Below, in pieces: positions 10,453 through 23,489 of a DNA stretch of 64,000 nt (its first letter is position 1; each line of letters opens with the position of its first letter). The stretch comes from Toxoplasma gondii ME49 (Eukaryota > Apicomplexa > Conoidasida > Eucoccidiorida > Sarcocystidae): assembly GCF_000006565.2 (NCBI RefSeq), contig NC_031476.1:4587900-4651899 (forward strand), written 5' to 3'. The notes under the pieces were generated by a model that worked only from the letters and a program-made list of their open reading frames with translations, had not been told where the DNA came from and ran no database searches. The translations under genes and the position numbers were made by a program.

Positions 10453-13400
10453 TCAAGGGCGTTTGTCTCTCTCGAGCATGTCGGTGGTAAATGGCATTCC
10501 TGAACTCATGTAAGAGCCACCTGAACGGACCTTCTCTTCCGTCGTCACGGGTTCACCATTGAGAACCTCGAGATGTTGGAGCATGTGAATTACTTTTACT
10601 CGAAGCCAGTCGACCTCCTCCAAGGGGCCCGGGAAAAGATTGAGAGAACAGAAAAAAGAGGATTTCTCCAGAGGCGTCAGGAGTCTGATATTTCGAAATT
10701 CGGGGTTGCCGCCTACATCGAGGTGGAGAAGATTTGGAGCTGTCTCCGCAGACACCGGGTACAAACACGTCAGGCGGTTCCCCTGAGAGCCAAATCGTAC
10801 GATAAGAAGACATCTAAGTTCTTCAGGACGGCTGACCACCGCCACCCCCTCAAACAGCTTATACAGGCAGAAGGGAAACTCGTGGAGGGTGCCATGTCAC
10901 CAACAATTCGCGGGTCCGTGAGCGTCGGATCTCACGATAGAACTAAGGTCTGGTCAACGGAGATATTCGCATCAGGGCAACGAAACAGATACGCGAAAGG
11001 TTTGAACAAATGAAAGCACAGAGACACGAAGAACTGGTGGAAACCAAAAAGTGAGGGGGTTGCGTGGGGGAGTGCCTTTTTCCTGTCATGTTGTGTAGGA
11101 AAGAGAGATGAAAGCACACCAACTACGTCAAGACAGAGGGGCGAGCATGGCAAGTAGGACTTAACAGAGAGACGGTGGATGCTTAGTTCAACTCGTCTCA
11201 CATGCGCATTGAGGAAGGCCAGTTTTGCCAAAGCTTCGACGCCTTGCAGACTCTTGATCCGGTTATTGGCGACAAGCAGTTCTTCGATCGACAGAGAAGG
11301 GGGTAGGTCCTCGAGGCTCTCTAAAAGATTTTCAGAGAGATCAAGGTGCTGCAAAAGTGCATTGTCGCGTAGGTTGCCTTCCAGAGAGGCAATCGCATTT
11401 CCTGCCAGTTTCAGAATCCTTAACCGCGGGTTGAAGGACCAGTCACCTAGAAAGACAGAGACTCAAGCATTAAGGATCACAGGTGTCTTGTTTCACGCGT
11501 CAACACGCTGTGCACAGGTGTCTCTGCAATGTTTTTATTCGCTTCCTGTCTGTGTTTTCGGGGAACTCCCTCGGCATTATCAACGAAGAAAAATCTAACT
11601 CTGCGCCTGCAAAACAAAAAGGTTCTGAGAAGGCTCCGAATCCATGCCCGGTACGTTCTGGAGAGACACCCATGCAGACTCGGGGCTTACGATTTTGAAA
11701 TAACGTCTTTCATGATGTAACGCACAAACTACATGAAGACGTGTAAATGTAATTAAACTCCTTGTGTGTCAAACCAGGCATCTCAGGGTGTAGAGCTCGT
11801 TGAGATTAACAGTTCAGAGATTGAGCTGTCGCATCTCCATTTGCCATCGTTGCTTTCCAGTACACTTGAGGGATCATTTGCCTTGGATTTGATCGGTGCG
11901 AGTCTGGCGGCGACAGATCGATTTTGATTCTGTGCTTTGGTCGCGCTGTTTGGTCCTTGGGTGTGTCTTTTCCGCCTACCGAGGCGTTTTATACGATTTT
12001 GTGAGAGGTCGACGACCTCTAGGCATGCATTCGGCATCAGCTCTTCACTCGATTCTATTTCGTTGTTCGCAGCGTCGAGAACGGTCAAAAAAGTCAACAG
12101 GTTGAGGGGATGCAAACAACGGAGCTTGTTGTTGCGCATGCGGACGATCTGCAAAGCTCCAAGATCCGGCAACGAGAAACGCACGCACAACAATTCTGCA
12201 AAGTCTGGTCAGTTTTCTGTCTCCTCTCTACAAAGAGATCAAGGTGGAGGTGGTGTCAGGCAGCGGTTCCCACTTTTATAACCTCCGAGGCAACACGCAT
12301 GGAATCGCTTAGCGCGCGTTCGCTCGGTCCTACAATTAAGGAAACATTGACGAGGGACCGCCTTCGTTCTCTCTCGTGCCTCCGTATAACGCGTTAATTG
12401 TGTCAGATCCTCATACATATGTCGGTGTGGAAGAGGCGGTGTTCTTGTCTGCGGTGGGCAGAATCTGCAACTGTCCGAATACCGTGTCACAACAGGATGT
12501 CGCGTTGTAGGCACCAAGACGACATCATAGAACGAAGGCATACTGGTGTTTCTATTCATACGCAGACGCTCTCTGGCCACATCTTTCTCGTGTTTTTCCA
12601 CAGTGTTTTCTTCTAACCTGGAGATTGCGGAAATCGCGAATAGCGTTAACAGAGGTTAGACCGAGTCCACTCAGCTGAGCCTCGATCAGCACTGGACGAA
12701 AATCGTCTGGTGAAAAACCAATGGACGTCAGCTTTGCGCAAAGAAGGTCTTTTTCCAGTGGATTGGAACCTCCCTGTGGCAACAGCAGATGTCCAACACA
12801 AGCATTTGAGAGACGAATTCCGTTTCACCTACAGAGTGGTCCCAGCACCACGTGCACGCATTGCCTACGTTTCTGGTATGATATCCTGACACGAATGTTC
12901 TTCGCAACTGTGGACGTTCCAATCGAAATTACGTGAAACTGAGCATATACACAATGCTGCTATGGAGTTTCTCGGCTCCTAGAAACGAATCACGGAGTCG
13001 GTAGTTGAAACGTTTCACATCCGGTAAGCATCTTTTGAATATGACGTGTCTTCAATTCTATCTGAATAATTTTAAGTGCACACAAAAGATCTTATATATA
13101 AATATATATAGTGCCGGATCTCCTTGTAAGAAGGCGACACTTGATCTTCATATTGGCTCTCGGAGGACATGTGTGCTGGTTGACACACATGCATCTAAAT
13201 GTACGCTTGTATGTCGGCAGGCGCCTACATGGTATTACGTTAATCCGGAATATCTGTACACATATAAGCAGTCATAATGTGATTATATTTGCTTGACTGC
13301 TTGTACGCATCTTTTTCTATGTCTTGGCGTGGGTGAACCAATAAGAATACTGCTTGTTTCTGTCGGATTGTCTTCTGTTTTCACATACCACGCTGTCGCT

Positions 13401-13559
13401 GGGGTCGATTCCAAAAGGAGATTCCTGTTGAAATCCTTCATTATCGTCGTCCAGCGGAGACCGCCTCTGTTGCTGCAGCTGGCGGGAAGGCGACGGGACA
13501 CGACAATTGTTACTGGAAAGAAAAAGGTTGTTGGAAGACGGAGACAGATCATGCGTCAT
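10453..13559 (-). CDS. Leucine-rich repeat protein
   Basis: Minus-strand multi-exon gene. Predicted exons: 13559-13389 (57 residues, Ser/Gln-rich, start MTHDLSP), 12773-12618, about 12196 to about 11860, 11446-11202, and 10782-10453 (stop). The first two join in phase 0 (GTATGT donor at 13388). The 11202/10782 junction rebuilds a canonical repeat core, LAFLNAH|GNRLTCL, which is strong support. Repeat cores seen in order: LSGLGLTSVNAIRDF, LGALQIVRMRNNKLRCL, LTVLDAANNEIES, LEVVDLSQNRIKRL, LRILKLAGNAIASLEG, LQHLDLSENLLESL, IEELLVANNRIKSL, NLLHLDVGGNPEF. The end (VIHMLQHLEVLNGEPVTTEEK) fits an LRR cap. The phase across the 12617 to 12196 intron does not close, and a repeat there is about 7 residues short, so a small exon is probably missed. 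The protein is probably a scaffold; a function such as an axonemal LRR protein would be a guess. Confidence 0.8.
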
Positions 13560-15641
13560 TCTGTCGTCCCAGGTAAACTCTTAAAATTCATTTCACGTTT
13601 AGGCAGTGCCGCGCTGCCTCACCGCATGGTTTCGGCTCTTAAAATAAGGGTCCTAATCTCCTCAGCGAACGCCGTGCTTCTCAAGTCTTCGCGTTTTTCG
13701 CTCAAGATGGTTTCGGTCCGGTACCAGAATACACAGTACGGGAGGTATCTGCATGTCCCTACATGGGCGGATATGTGATGAGAAAGAAAGAGAGGCACGG
13801 AGTTGCCGGCTGAGGAAGACAGATGGAGGACGGAGGGAGTTCCACTTCTAGCCGACGCAACGTACTAAAGTTTTTTCCTTTTGATGTGTTAATGTCCAAA
13901 CCGCTCTAGTTTTGCGGCGTCCACTACTTAGCACTGACTGAAGGACTCCTGTGATAGGAGCAGAACACGTTTTAGTGCTGAATGTATTTCATAGCCTTCC
14001 CTCGATTTCCGCGGTATGTAGCAAGGCATTCTCCGGACGATTGTAGCAACTAGCTCTTACACCGAACTGGGGAGGAGTTGTACGAGAGTACATAGAGCCC
14101 CATGTTTGTCGCCTAAAAGTGGAACAAGTCGAAACGTGTATGCTCCATGTTTTCGTTGGAACTCGACACATACCACCATTTAATTTTCTTAATACCTCAA
14201 CCTGATTCGGGGAAGTGGATCCAACGCTAGTTTTCTTTTCTCTGACCTGCTGTTGCCCGTCCAACTGCTTTCCATTTCATCCCTTTTGCTGAACAAGGTG
14301 GGGCACTGTGTGCTGAACTCTCACACTTTCTGAATATCATGTACCTTCAAGGCGTGACACAGAAAAAGTGTCTACGTCAAGATATGAAGAGCAATCGAGT
14401 GTCTCTGTCAACTAGCGCATCTTCGCAGCGTTAACTTGTCGGAATCGATCCCGGACCGCAAAGTGAAATCAAGCTCTATAGGGCTCAAATGGGACTCTTG
14501 AAGGCATAGATGTTGATATGATGGCTGGAAAATCGTTTGTTTCCAGGTGACTTCCCTGGTGTTCATTTTGGTGTCAGCAATTTCACAAATGTCGCTGTCG
14601 CGTCCACGGAATATTTGCGTCCGAACACAGGTTTGGAGAATATTCAGATGACAGAACTGCATAGACTTTTGAATGTACGGAAGAACGAGGGTATCGACAG
14701 AGTTTCCAGTTCTCTGAGACTGCGCTGTTTCTCTTGAAAACGAAGTCGTATACTCATCTAACGACCATGCTGCGCGTAAAAAGTCCTTCGGCCACAGGCT
14801 TCGCGTTTTGCGCTGTCGTGAACAGTATGTTTGGTAATCGAGTCACAATGTCTCACCATCGGTGAAATGTGTAGGGGGGAGAAAAGGAAAAATGCTAAAG
14901 GAATTACTGTTCATTCATTGATTTAAAAATGCGCATGCGGTCTAAGAACATGCAAGTCCTCTTGTGATTCTGGTCAGGGCTTTAAGACCCGCAAAAAATG
15001 GACAACCTTTTTTGACAGAAACTCCAATACCGTGTGAAACATAGCAAATCCACTGTGTGGGAGGGACGCGGAACAAAACTTGTGCGAGGCAAATACAAGA
15101 TCGCAAAGTCGTCGTTGATTTGTCCAGAGCCGGGATGTCCGTTACCAGTCATTTTGAGACGAATCCAGGAATCCGCATGAGACCTCGGTTCTTTGCCGTG
15201 ATTCTCTCTCAAAACTAAAAAACAGTCGTGATGGCAGAAGCGTACCTATTGGAGATAAGCTCACCCTTCCCAATGGCTTGAGGCTAGAGTTAATTTACAT
15301 ACGTGGAAACGTCGAAGAGACCTCCCCGCTAGTTCCCTAGTGGAAAAGGCAGCAGCTCACAGTGGGGCTGCTGTCCACATTTCGCCGAAACTGAATCGCT
15401 CGAATATTCAGTATTCAGAGGCGGATGCAGATGACCGTACGACGCCCCGCGGCAGTTCGCTGGAACTGACCAATGATGCCATCAGTGAAGATCGCCACGT
15501 GTGGTCCGCTCCTTCCCCAGTTCCAGAAACTGCTCGACAGCACATCACAGGGGAGAAGTTAGACTCAGGTGGAACCGAAGCGGTAATTCTGTGCGCCCGC
15601 AAACAAGTGACTCGCTCGAGTCCTCATACCACAACAACTCG
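13560..15641. other. Divergent intergenic region
   Basis: This is about 2.1 kb between the start of the minus-strand LRR gene and the first ATG of the plus-strand gene at 15642, so it should hold two promoters or 5' UTRs. An open stretch at 15340-15570 (plus, frame ending with a possible donor GACTCAG|GTGGAA) could be an upstream coding exon of the 15.6-kb gene. No repeats or RNA genes were recognised. Confidence 0.5.
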
Positions 15642-18336
15642 ATGAAGGAATTTGTGCCAATCTCTCTGTGGCCGAAGAGAGTATCCATCCTCGAACACGA
15701 ACACGTGCGCAGCTTACCGTCAACGGGGGACGACAACTCTTCGAACGCAACTCCCGAAAGCAAACCTTCTACGCGACTGATTTCTGCCTGTGTAGGATCA
15801 CGAAGGCAAAACTCTGTTCAGCGACACAATGACGGGTCGCCTTCAGACGCAACAGCAGAAAGAAACATGGCGTCACCTCCCAAGAAACCCGTTACCACTC
15901 ACCAGCATGGAACCGACCCGAGCGGGCCGATGTTTCCAAACAGGAACCCACCACCAAGTACTGCTTCGTTAAAGAGAGGATCCACGCGGAGCCCTTCAGT
16001 TTCCTCACCTCGGTTTTCAGACCGAAGTCGAAACAGCAGAAAAAGCGTTACCTTGCCACAGGCGCAATTGTCATCAGGAGCTTGTGGCACCGCCCCGTCC
16101 CCTCATCAACGCGCAAGTGTGACTCTTGGAATACACAGATTACCGGGGCACCAGCCGGCATCACAAACACCTTGCGTTCTGGGAAGCAACTCACAGGAGA
16201 AAGGAAGCTCCAGCAAGACACCGACAGAAACTGGAAAGTGTCGGAAGCACGAGACAGAGGGCGGGACAGAAAGTGTTGAACACAGCGATAACAGCTTGGA
16301 GGCCAAAAGCGACTCTGAGAGTTCAGACCACGGAACCGAGGAAGACGGCAGTAGCGGGGAAGAAGTCAACGACTACGGAAATCAAGATGACCAGGGGGAA
16401 TTCCGCGATAATGCCGAACAGATTGAGGCATTTAGTGCTAACGGAGTGGCTACTGCAGCGACGCAAGAGTTAGTTGCGAAAGACGCATCTTCGGTTGACA
16501 ACGAAATAACAGCTAGCGAAGACATGCAAGACGTTGAAGAATGTGAACTGCGATACAATATGCGAACCGGAATGTTCACTAAAGTCCTGCGTACGCGTCC
16601 AGGAGGGCAGGCGCGTTCTGTGCCCAAGACTTCATCCCAGAATAAAGAACAGAACTCTCTGCAATCTGACTGGATTTTCCCGTGGGAAACAAAACGCGAT
16701 GTAGATGTTTTCGCGGCTCCAACCTCAGCTTCTTTCGAGATGGGTCACAGAAAGTGTTCCCGTGCAAACAAAAAAGAGGACCGTCCCTTCAGCTGCCAAC
16801 GCCCTCACAGTGGAGTTCTTAGCCTGGCTTCGCTAAAAAAGAGTCATTTGCAGAGGTTTCAGGAAAGGGAAAGAGAACAAGACAAACAGCTAGACGCTAT
16901 CGTGCAAGAAGGGCAACGCGAAGCTTATTACGACTGTTTGAAAAAAATGGCAGAAGCAAATGAATGGTCGCAACTGTTGAACATGAAATATGTTTATCGG
17001 GCTTTCAAGAACAAAGATGGAAAACTAGCATGCCACGTCTATGACGGGCAGTCTTATATAAAACGACTCTCAGTGGATGTAAGTTTTTCTCGGAACATCT
17101 CCATCTTTCTCCGGAAAGAGAGGTAACTGGGCACGCGAGGCTTGGTACGATTGAGTATTCTCGGGAGGCACACGGAGTGAGAGGATACACGGGATAGTGC
17201 GTTCCCATATGAAATGAAAAAGTCAATAAAGGGCTTGTGGTGTAGCAAGAAATTTTCTGGAAGCATCGACCGTAGAAGAGCCTGCAGTGGATTAGCACGC
17301 CACAAGTATCTTTGTTCAAGCACGAGCGTAGCCATGTGCACATGTGACTGTATACGGAGAAAAAGTGGTTCTATACAATCATGTATTCAGTGGTTGAAAA
17401 TGAGAGACGGTAAGTACGCAGAAAACGCCTAGTTGTTCGAGGTACTTTGTACATTCAGAACTTCCCGCAAAGAGAGAGCAACCTCTCTATCCACTCAAAA
17501 GTGTCCCCCTCTTTCCGATTGGTGGAAGCGTTTGGCCAAAACGATTCTCTACACGTTCCGCAGCATCCTGTGTTCTTCCGGTTTCCTCCAGGTCTTTGTG
17601 TCTTACGAATACCCCAGGATAAAAAGGAGTTTTTCTCTTTTTTGTCCCTTCTTCAATGTACAATCGTTTCCAGGAGTAAGTTCTCCCTCTTTAACGACTA
17701 TTCACATAGAAAATAGCCGCAGAAGCAAACCATCCACCGAGAGAAAAAACGGGAAAGCCCATCAGCCTCTGTCGACGTTGGAAGCGCATATCGTATCCCA
17801 CTTGAGAGCATCAGACTCCCACATAGAGGCAATCCATGACTTGGTGACCAGCGTCTACATCGTAAAAAGTGGTGTCGCTCGAATAAGAAGCCTTCACGTT
17901 CTGACATGTAACGGGAACCCCGGTGGAACACATGATTTTCACACGAACCAAAAAGACCCAAAATAATGGAAATCTATCCCATAGAATCACGGTTTTGTTG
18001 GATATGTCTCAGTCTCTTGCTCTGTCGTTGACTTTGACATTCGATGCTGGAATCCAGCAATTCTTGCGATTTGGTAGGAACAGACGATCTGCACATTTCC
18101 CTTGTCCTGCTTTTCAAGTGGCCTGGTTCCTTTAGCTTCTGATCCACAAAGGCCTGTTGATCATTCGTCTTCTTCAGGTGACCACAAAGACTTCGGATGA
18201 GCCACAATGTAGGAAAAAACGGATTTCTGAGCTTCAAAATGTCTTGCTTGCAACGATTCAACTCACGAGGGTCCTTCGGGAGCAGCTGGAGACTATCCAG
18301 CGCAATTGCATCGAAGTGCCTCAGTCTCCAAGCTGA
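15642..18336 (+). CDS. Protein of unknown function, disordered with basic helical C-terminus
   Basis: Not recognised. Predicted exons are 15642-17078 and 18178-18336, joined in phase 0 at a GTAAGT donor and a TTCTTCAG acceptor, giving about 531 aa. The first in-frame ATG is MKEFVPISLW. The first about 300 residues are Ser/Pro/Arg-rich and disordered, then acidic (ESSDHGTEEDGSSGEE). After that comes a more conserved-looking part: VEECELRYNMRTGMFTKVLR, then a charged helix (LQRFQEREREQDKQ) and EAYYDCLKKMAEANEWSQLL. The last exon encodes a coiled coil (RISELQNVLLATIQLTRVLR) and ends in SPS. An additional helical coding-like stretch lies in the intron (about 17705-17866, containing LSTLEAHIVSHLRASDSH), but its phase does not fit a simple cassette exon. 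A further upstream exon (15340-15570) is also possible. Confidence 0.7.
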
Positions 18337-20383
18337 AAAACTGGTGAACCGGTGTATACTTCTGGAACGAAAGAGAAAAACGAAATCTCAAGTCGCCTGT
18401 AGATTCGATGCGTCGCATATAACAAAGATGCGAGAGAGTGGCTCGTCAAGTACTGGCGTCATCACCGCAGCCATTGTCTGCAAGTATCTGTCGTTTGACA
18501 AATCGTTATCACGACCGTCTGTCGGCCTACACCTTTACGTCCTGTCATAACAACGCGGTACCGCTGATCCCATCACCGCCATATTTTTTTTTCAGAAGAG
18601 AAGAAATGCGGCGTGGCGCGTTCCGCTCGTGTAAACTCCTAAACCTATTTCACTCTCTCACATCAAAAAGGATCACCGGGCCTACCTTGTGGTAAACGTT
18701 GCACAAATCCCAAACGGCAGCGCGCCTGTAACCCTTGTGTGACGGACAATAAATCATTTCATCCCTTTTACAGTTCAGTTTTTCCATTATAACGCCACAT
18801 AGAATAGGAAATGAGACTGCAACTCTTGGATAATCGGTACTTTGGAGAAACAGTAACCTAGAACGTGTCAAGCACAGACACATGATTGATGTTTAGGAGT
18901 TTCAGCAGGGTTAGGTAAAGCTCCGAAGCCTTCTACAGGCGCTACGCAGACTGTACCCTGACTGCACTGCGTTCTCCGCTCTCAGCGTTGATGGCCACAC
19001 GCGAAAGAGTTTCGTCTGTCGCTGTCACTTCCATTGCGGTTAGGAAAGAGAAGAGAACCCGGGGGAAACATGCGTGGAGATTATGCTGACAAAGCCACAG
19101 AATCGGCAAAGGAACGCCTGAACATAACTGTCACACTTGTTTGTAATCGTGCTGTAAGGGGTAATCCTAAAAAGCGAACACTCATCACTGTTGGGCACGC
19201 AAAACGCAGGCAGATAGGTGCTCGAATTCTGAAAGCCTAGCGAAAGAGTTTATTTGGCATCATTCCTCGCTTTCCCGTCTCTATCTGTTGATGAAAGACC
19301 ACGTGGATCTCCCTCCGGTGCACAAAGACCCTTTCCAGAGGTTATGTTTGCGGACATGCATCTATAAATGAAGCCTGAAGGGTGCGTTGGTATAACCAAT
19401 TGGCAGCGTTGCCCCAAATAGCACTGTCGCTGTCAATAGAGTTTTTCATAGAGCTCCCCACAGACGAGAGTCTATTTCTAAAAACTCCGCTAGCCTCAGC
19501 TGGCAAATAATAGTATTATCGGCTGCCACGCGGACTCTTAGAGATGGATACACACAAACGGCGAGCAAGGATTTATGTTGGAGAACTGTGGGCTATCAAC
19601 TCTATATCTCTGTTACATCGACATCTCTTTTGCATGCATGCATGCACGCTGTTGAAAAAAAAATCAAGTTTTCAGATCCATAGATCTTAGCAGCGCATTT
19701 TTCTCTTTTTATTCTCCACCTGGATATAACGACGTTTTTTTAGAAGTCTTCGTTTCAAACTGTTTTCCTTTTGCGTCCAGTGCATGCAGACGTGTTCATG
19801 CTGTCAACGGGAAAGCGTCCACCGTCGCGGGGGACCTGCCCTTTGCCCCTCATCTTATCTTCGTTTCTCTAAGCGTTTGCCTTCGTTGTCGTCTCGTTTC
19901 CACACTCCCCCTAAAATTTGTCTTCCACTTTCACTTTCTGCTGCCCCTGTTTAGACATTTTCCTTCGGGTCCCCTTGTCAACAGTCCTTTACGAACAACT
20001 GGGGACTTTTCTTGTGTCTCTGTTTTCGAAATCGACCTCGCGGTTTTATGTTCGAGATTCGTTTTCCGTTGGAGGTGTGTCTCGTCGTGTCAAATCAGTT
20101 TCTTTATGCGGCTGGTTGTTGGTGCTATTCAAGTCTCATCCGCTTCTTCAGAAAAAAGCTTTTCGTGGTTTACCGCGGGACAACGGACGGTCGACAGGGA
20201 ACAACAACCTGTCTGATTGTCATTCTCCTAGTGAACCACAGGGTACTGGAAATATAGTGCAGCGCAGTGACAACGAGACCGTGTGTGGAGTGACTCACTT
20301 TCATGCATGTGCATACACATGCGTAATAAGGCAGATCCTTGTCTGTGTGGAGATCTTCAACGCGTTTTTTTTCGGCAAAGAAA
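18337..20383. other. Intergenic region and likely NIP7 promoter / 5' UTR
   Basis: This is about 2 kb before the NIP7 start. No convincing gene is seen: the open frame at 19918-20640 has a Phe/Ser/Leu-rich translation typical of pyrimidine-rich leader DNA and overlaps the NIP7 first exon in another frame. TGCATGC motifs occur at 19631-19645 and 19781-19788 (separate entries). Confidence 0.5.
19631..19645. promoter_or_regulatory. Overlapping TGCATGC motifs upstream of NIP7
   Basis: Three overlapping TGCATGC units (TGCATGCATGCATGC) lie 740 nt before the NIP7 ATG; another copy (TGCATGCA) is at 19781-19788. A YGCATGCR element has been described in Toxoplasma ribosomal-protein promoters, and TGCATGCA is a known apicomplexan AP2 target. 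A role in co-regulating this ribosome-biogenesis gene is inference. The motif is common elsewhere in the window. Confidence 0.4.
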
Positions 20384-21525
20384 ATGCGGCAACTCACGGA
20401 GGAGGAGGTCAAACTCGTCTTCGAAAAACTTTCCAAGTTGTAAGGTTCCCATTGTTTTTTCTCCTATCGTTTTCCGTATCTCCACGTCTTTCTTCTGCAT
20501 GGCACACGCGGCAAGAGCATGCATTTCTCTGTCAGTCACTTATCCTGTCCCCTCCTCGTCGTGTTTTCTTCGGGGCAGCCCTTCTTGCTCTTGTCTTTTC
20601 TTTCTTGCACTTTGGGCCTTCTTTTTGCTTCCCTGAATAACTGAAGTAGTGATACCTTTGGGACATGTGCAATCGATTCGTTCGAAAACTCCGCGGATGC
20701 CAGTCTTTTGTCCTATGCACCTTTTACATTCAATTTCTCTGGGCAGAGAGGCCCGTGGTTGTGTGCATGTCCCTGCTCGTTATAAGCATATATCTTTTCT
20801 CACTAGTTTACATGTGTGTGTGTGCATGTATTTATGCATACTGGTAACTGTCTCTATCCCTACGGAGAGGGGATGAGTAGAAACCACAGCATACGATTGG
20901 AGCTTGATGTCGCTGTGTTTCCGAGTCTTGTTCATGATCTTTGCTGCATCTATAAGGCTCTCGTCGATATGTACAGACAGGTGTGCGTGGGCATGCATAC
21001 AGCTTTGTGCCTTTTTGTGTGAGTAATTATTTCGTGGACCAGAACATATCACCGTACAAATATACCGATTTTCGTGTCATGCGTATCGGCATTTGAAGTG
21101 GACAACTCTTTGTTCGCTTTGAGTGTCGCTGCCAGTGGAAACTGAACCTGTAGAGCTCGAAACCTGTCTGTCACGGAAGGTCACGCCCCTGCCTAATTGT
21201 CTGCCAGCGTTTCTATGGTTTTGACACTGTGTCCTTCTCCTCTTTGCAGTGTCGGGACGAATCTGATGCAGATCGTGGATAATCAAGAAGACCCTCATGT
21301 CTTCCGACTTCACCATGACCGCGTCTTCTACATGAGGTGGGTGCCTTCTTAACATGGCACCTCGCATATAAGGAGAGTTGCGTTCCAACGCAAGTCATGT
21401 TCAAAGATGTGCGTGTCTATTGTGCGCCTCCTTGCGGTCTATAGACAACGAGGAGGACTAATCGCGTGTACCTGAACAGAGGAAAATCTCTTGTGCGTGG
21501 ATGTCCTTGCTATACGCGTAACTCG

Positions 21526-21584
<59 letters not shown>

Positions 21585-22849
21585 TATGTAGATCTGTGTA
21601 CAGTCACCGGTCAGAGAGCGGAGAGATGAAGCATCCTTCGAGACTGTTTGTTTTTCGTGGGTGAGACGCGTGGAAGAGACCAGAATCGCAGAGAAGACCG
21701 GCGGAGACGCTACGTGCGTGTCTACCCCGTACGTGAAAAGGTGGAGGCAGATGCCTTTCAGGGTATCGGGCTAAATCAAGCAAGATCGATAAAGATTCGC
21801 GCTTCTTCATGGTGGGCACACATGAGTGTTGGTCAAGGTCAACACTGTGAATCGAATTCCAAAGCGTTTGGTCTTGCTCTGCCTTGTGGCTGTCCAGCGA
21901 GAAAGTACTGAAGATGGCGGGCTGCATTCCACGGAAGAGTCTGGTGAGTCTCTGAGTTGTGCAGAGCCTCCGAAATCAGCGAACAGTGTGATACAGCAAG
22001 GACTTGGGCATGCATTTGCTTCGTGAACCGCCAAAGTACTCGCTTTTTCAACTGTTCCGTTTCCTTCTATCTTATCGTCTCTCAAAGTCTGTTTCACTCT
22101 TTCTCACGGTGCTGGCTTGCGTGCTTTTTTTATTCCTGTCCCTCTTCTCTCCATCACGCTCTGGGTCTGTGTGCGTTAGGTCTCCGTTCCGTGTCGTCGC
22201 CACCCACCTCTTCGTGACTGCTTTTCTTGAACTGAAGATTCTAGTTGGCACAAACCGTACGAGGACTAAACGTGTGCATCAGTGCATCTAGCTTGGTGCT
22301 GGGTTCTCCCTCCTCTCTGTTTCGGTGCGTGTGTCACTTCGTTCCGTTTTTCTGTCTTCCTGTCCTTTCTTTCGCGTTCTCTGCAGCTTCTGGCCGGAGT
22401 GTGCATCGGGAAATTCACTAAGAGCCGGAAGTTCCGCCTGCAGGTGACCGCCCTGGATCTGATTGCGCGATACGCCAAGTACCGGATCTGGCTCAAGCCT
22501 GGCGGCGAGCAGTCGTACGTCTACGGCAACCACGTCATTAAGGTAAGAGGAAAACGAGATGCAGGGGCACACACGAAAGTAGGATCGGTTTTCAGCTGGA
22601 GTTGTGCCCCCACAAAGAGGGAATCTTTGGGCGGTGTGTTGTCTGCAGCGCCACATCGGGCGAATCACGGCGGATATGCCACAAAATGCCGGGGTGTGTA
22701 TTTGCTCTCTGAACAACGACCTGCCTCTCGGATTTGGCGTGGCAGCGAAAGCGACACAAGACATTCATGCAGCAGACACAGAGGCCATCGCCGTCTACCA
22801 TGTTGCAGATATAGGGGAGTATCTTCGGGAAGAGGCTGACCTCGTGTAA
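20384..22849 (+). CDS. NIP7: 60S ribosome subunit biogenesis protein NIP7
   Basis: NIP7 is a nucleolar factor needed for 27S pre-rRNA processing and 60S maturation. Exons: 20384-20439, 21250-21336, 21898-21943, 22387-22542, 22649-22849, all with good GT-AG sites and exact phases. They give 181 aa, matching the family's usual about 180. The start [16 protein letters not shown] is the conserved NIP7 start. Next comes [20 protein letters not shown], then the C-terminal PUA RNA-binding domain (about residues 90-170) with [54 protein letters not shown] and [14 protein letters not shown]. The end is [11 protein letters not shown]. No key motif is missing. The 810-nt first intron and 1.5-kb leader contain no other gene. 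Confidence 0.97.
21526..21590. repeat. (TA)n microsatellite in NIP7 intron 2
   Basis: A tract of about 65 nt of nearly pure TA lies between NIP7 exons 2 and 3, one of the longest in the window. Confidence 0.9.
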
Positions 22850-23489
22850 CGGGGAATCCCCCAGAGTGCGAAACGCATTGGCTCTATTGAGAAAAGAGGC
22901 GATCTCGCCGTCCATCTCCACAACTACTCACTTTTTGTGACCATCTACGCACCTATTTTATCATCTACGGACACGAATGTCTTTGTTTGTGCTTCTCTGG
23001 TATATCTGTGGCTGTCCCTGCCTCTCGTATATTTCTACAGTTATGATGTCTCTCCATCTAGAGCGGCCCGTGGTGTCTCTTTCCCATCTGAAACCGGTTA
23101 CTTTTCAAGGGTGGCAGTACAAGGCTTGCGTAGCCACTTCTTTGGCTCAGTGGTGCAATCGTGAATTTACGAAAGGCCCTTAGTTCATTTCCCGGCTTTT
23201 CTTATCAGCTGCTCTCTTTCGTTGTCGGGGTCCCGCCCTCTCGTTTCTCTTCGGGGCGCATGCCTGGAGCGTTTTGCCTGAAGTCAAGTGCGACGTCTCC
23301 CAAGTAGACAGGCCGGGCAGCCTGATGGGCACGTGCCGGCTCTAGACCAGGCTGGGGTTGGCGTCAGACCAGCGTCGTGTCTTGAACGCGGCGACCTATG
23401 GGATTAGTGAATTTTAGAGGACGCGAGCAACTTCCAGTGCGCCATCGGGAGCCTCAGTTCTTTAGACATAACTGCCTTAGACAGCCGTG
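22850..23489. other. Convergent intergenic region
   Basis: This is about 640 nt between the NIP7 stop and the stop of the minus-strand membrane-protein gene. It probably holds both 3' UTRs. No gene, repeat or RNA was recognised. Confidence 0.5.

Noticed and set aside
19918..20640. 240-codon plus-strand frame
   Set aside because: Overlaps NIP7 exon 1 in another frame; Phe/Ser/Leu-rich translation of pyrimidine-rich leader and intron DNA.
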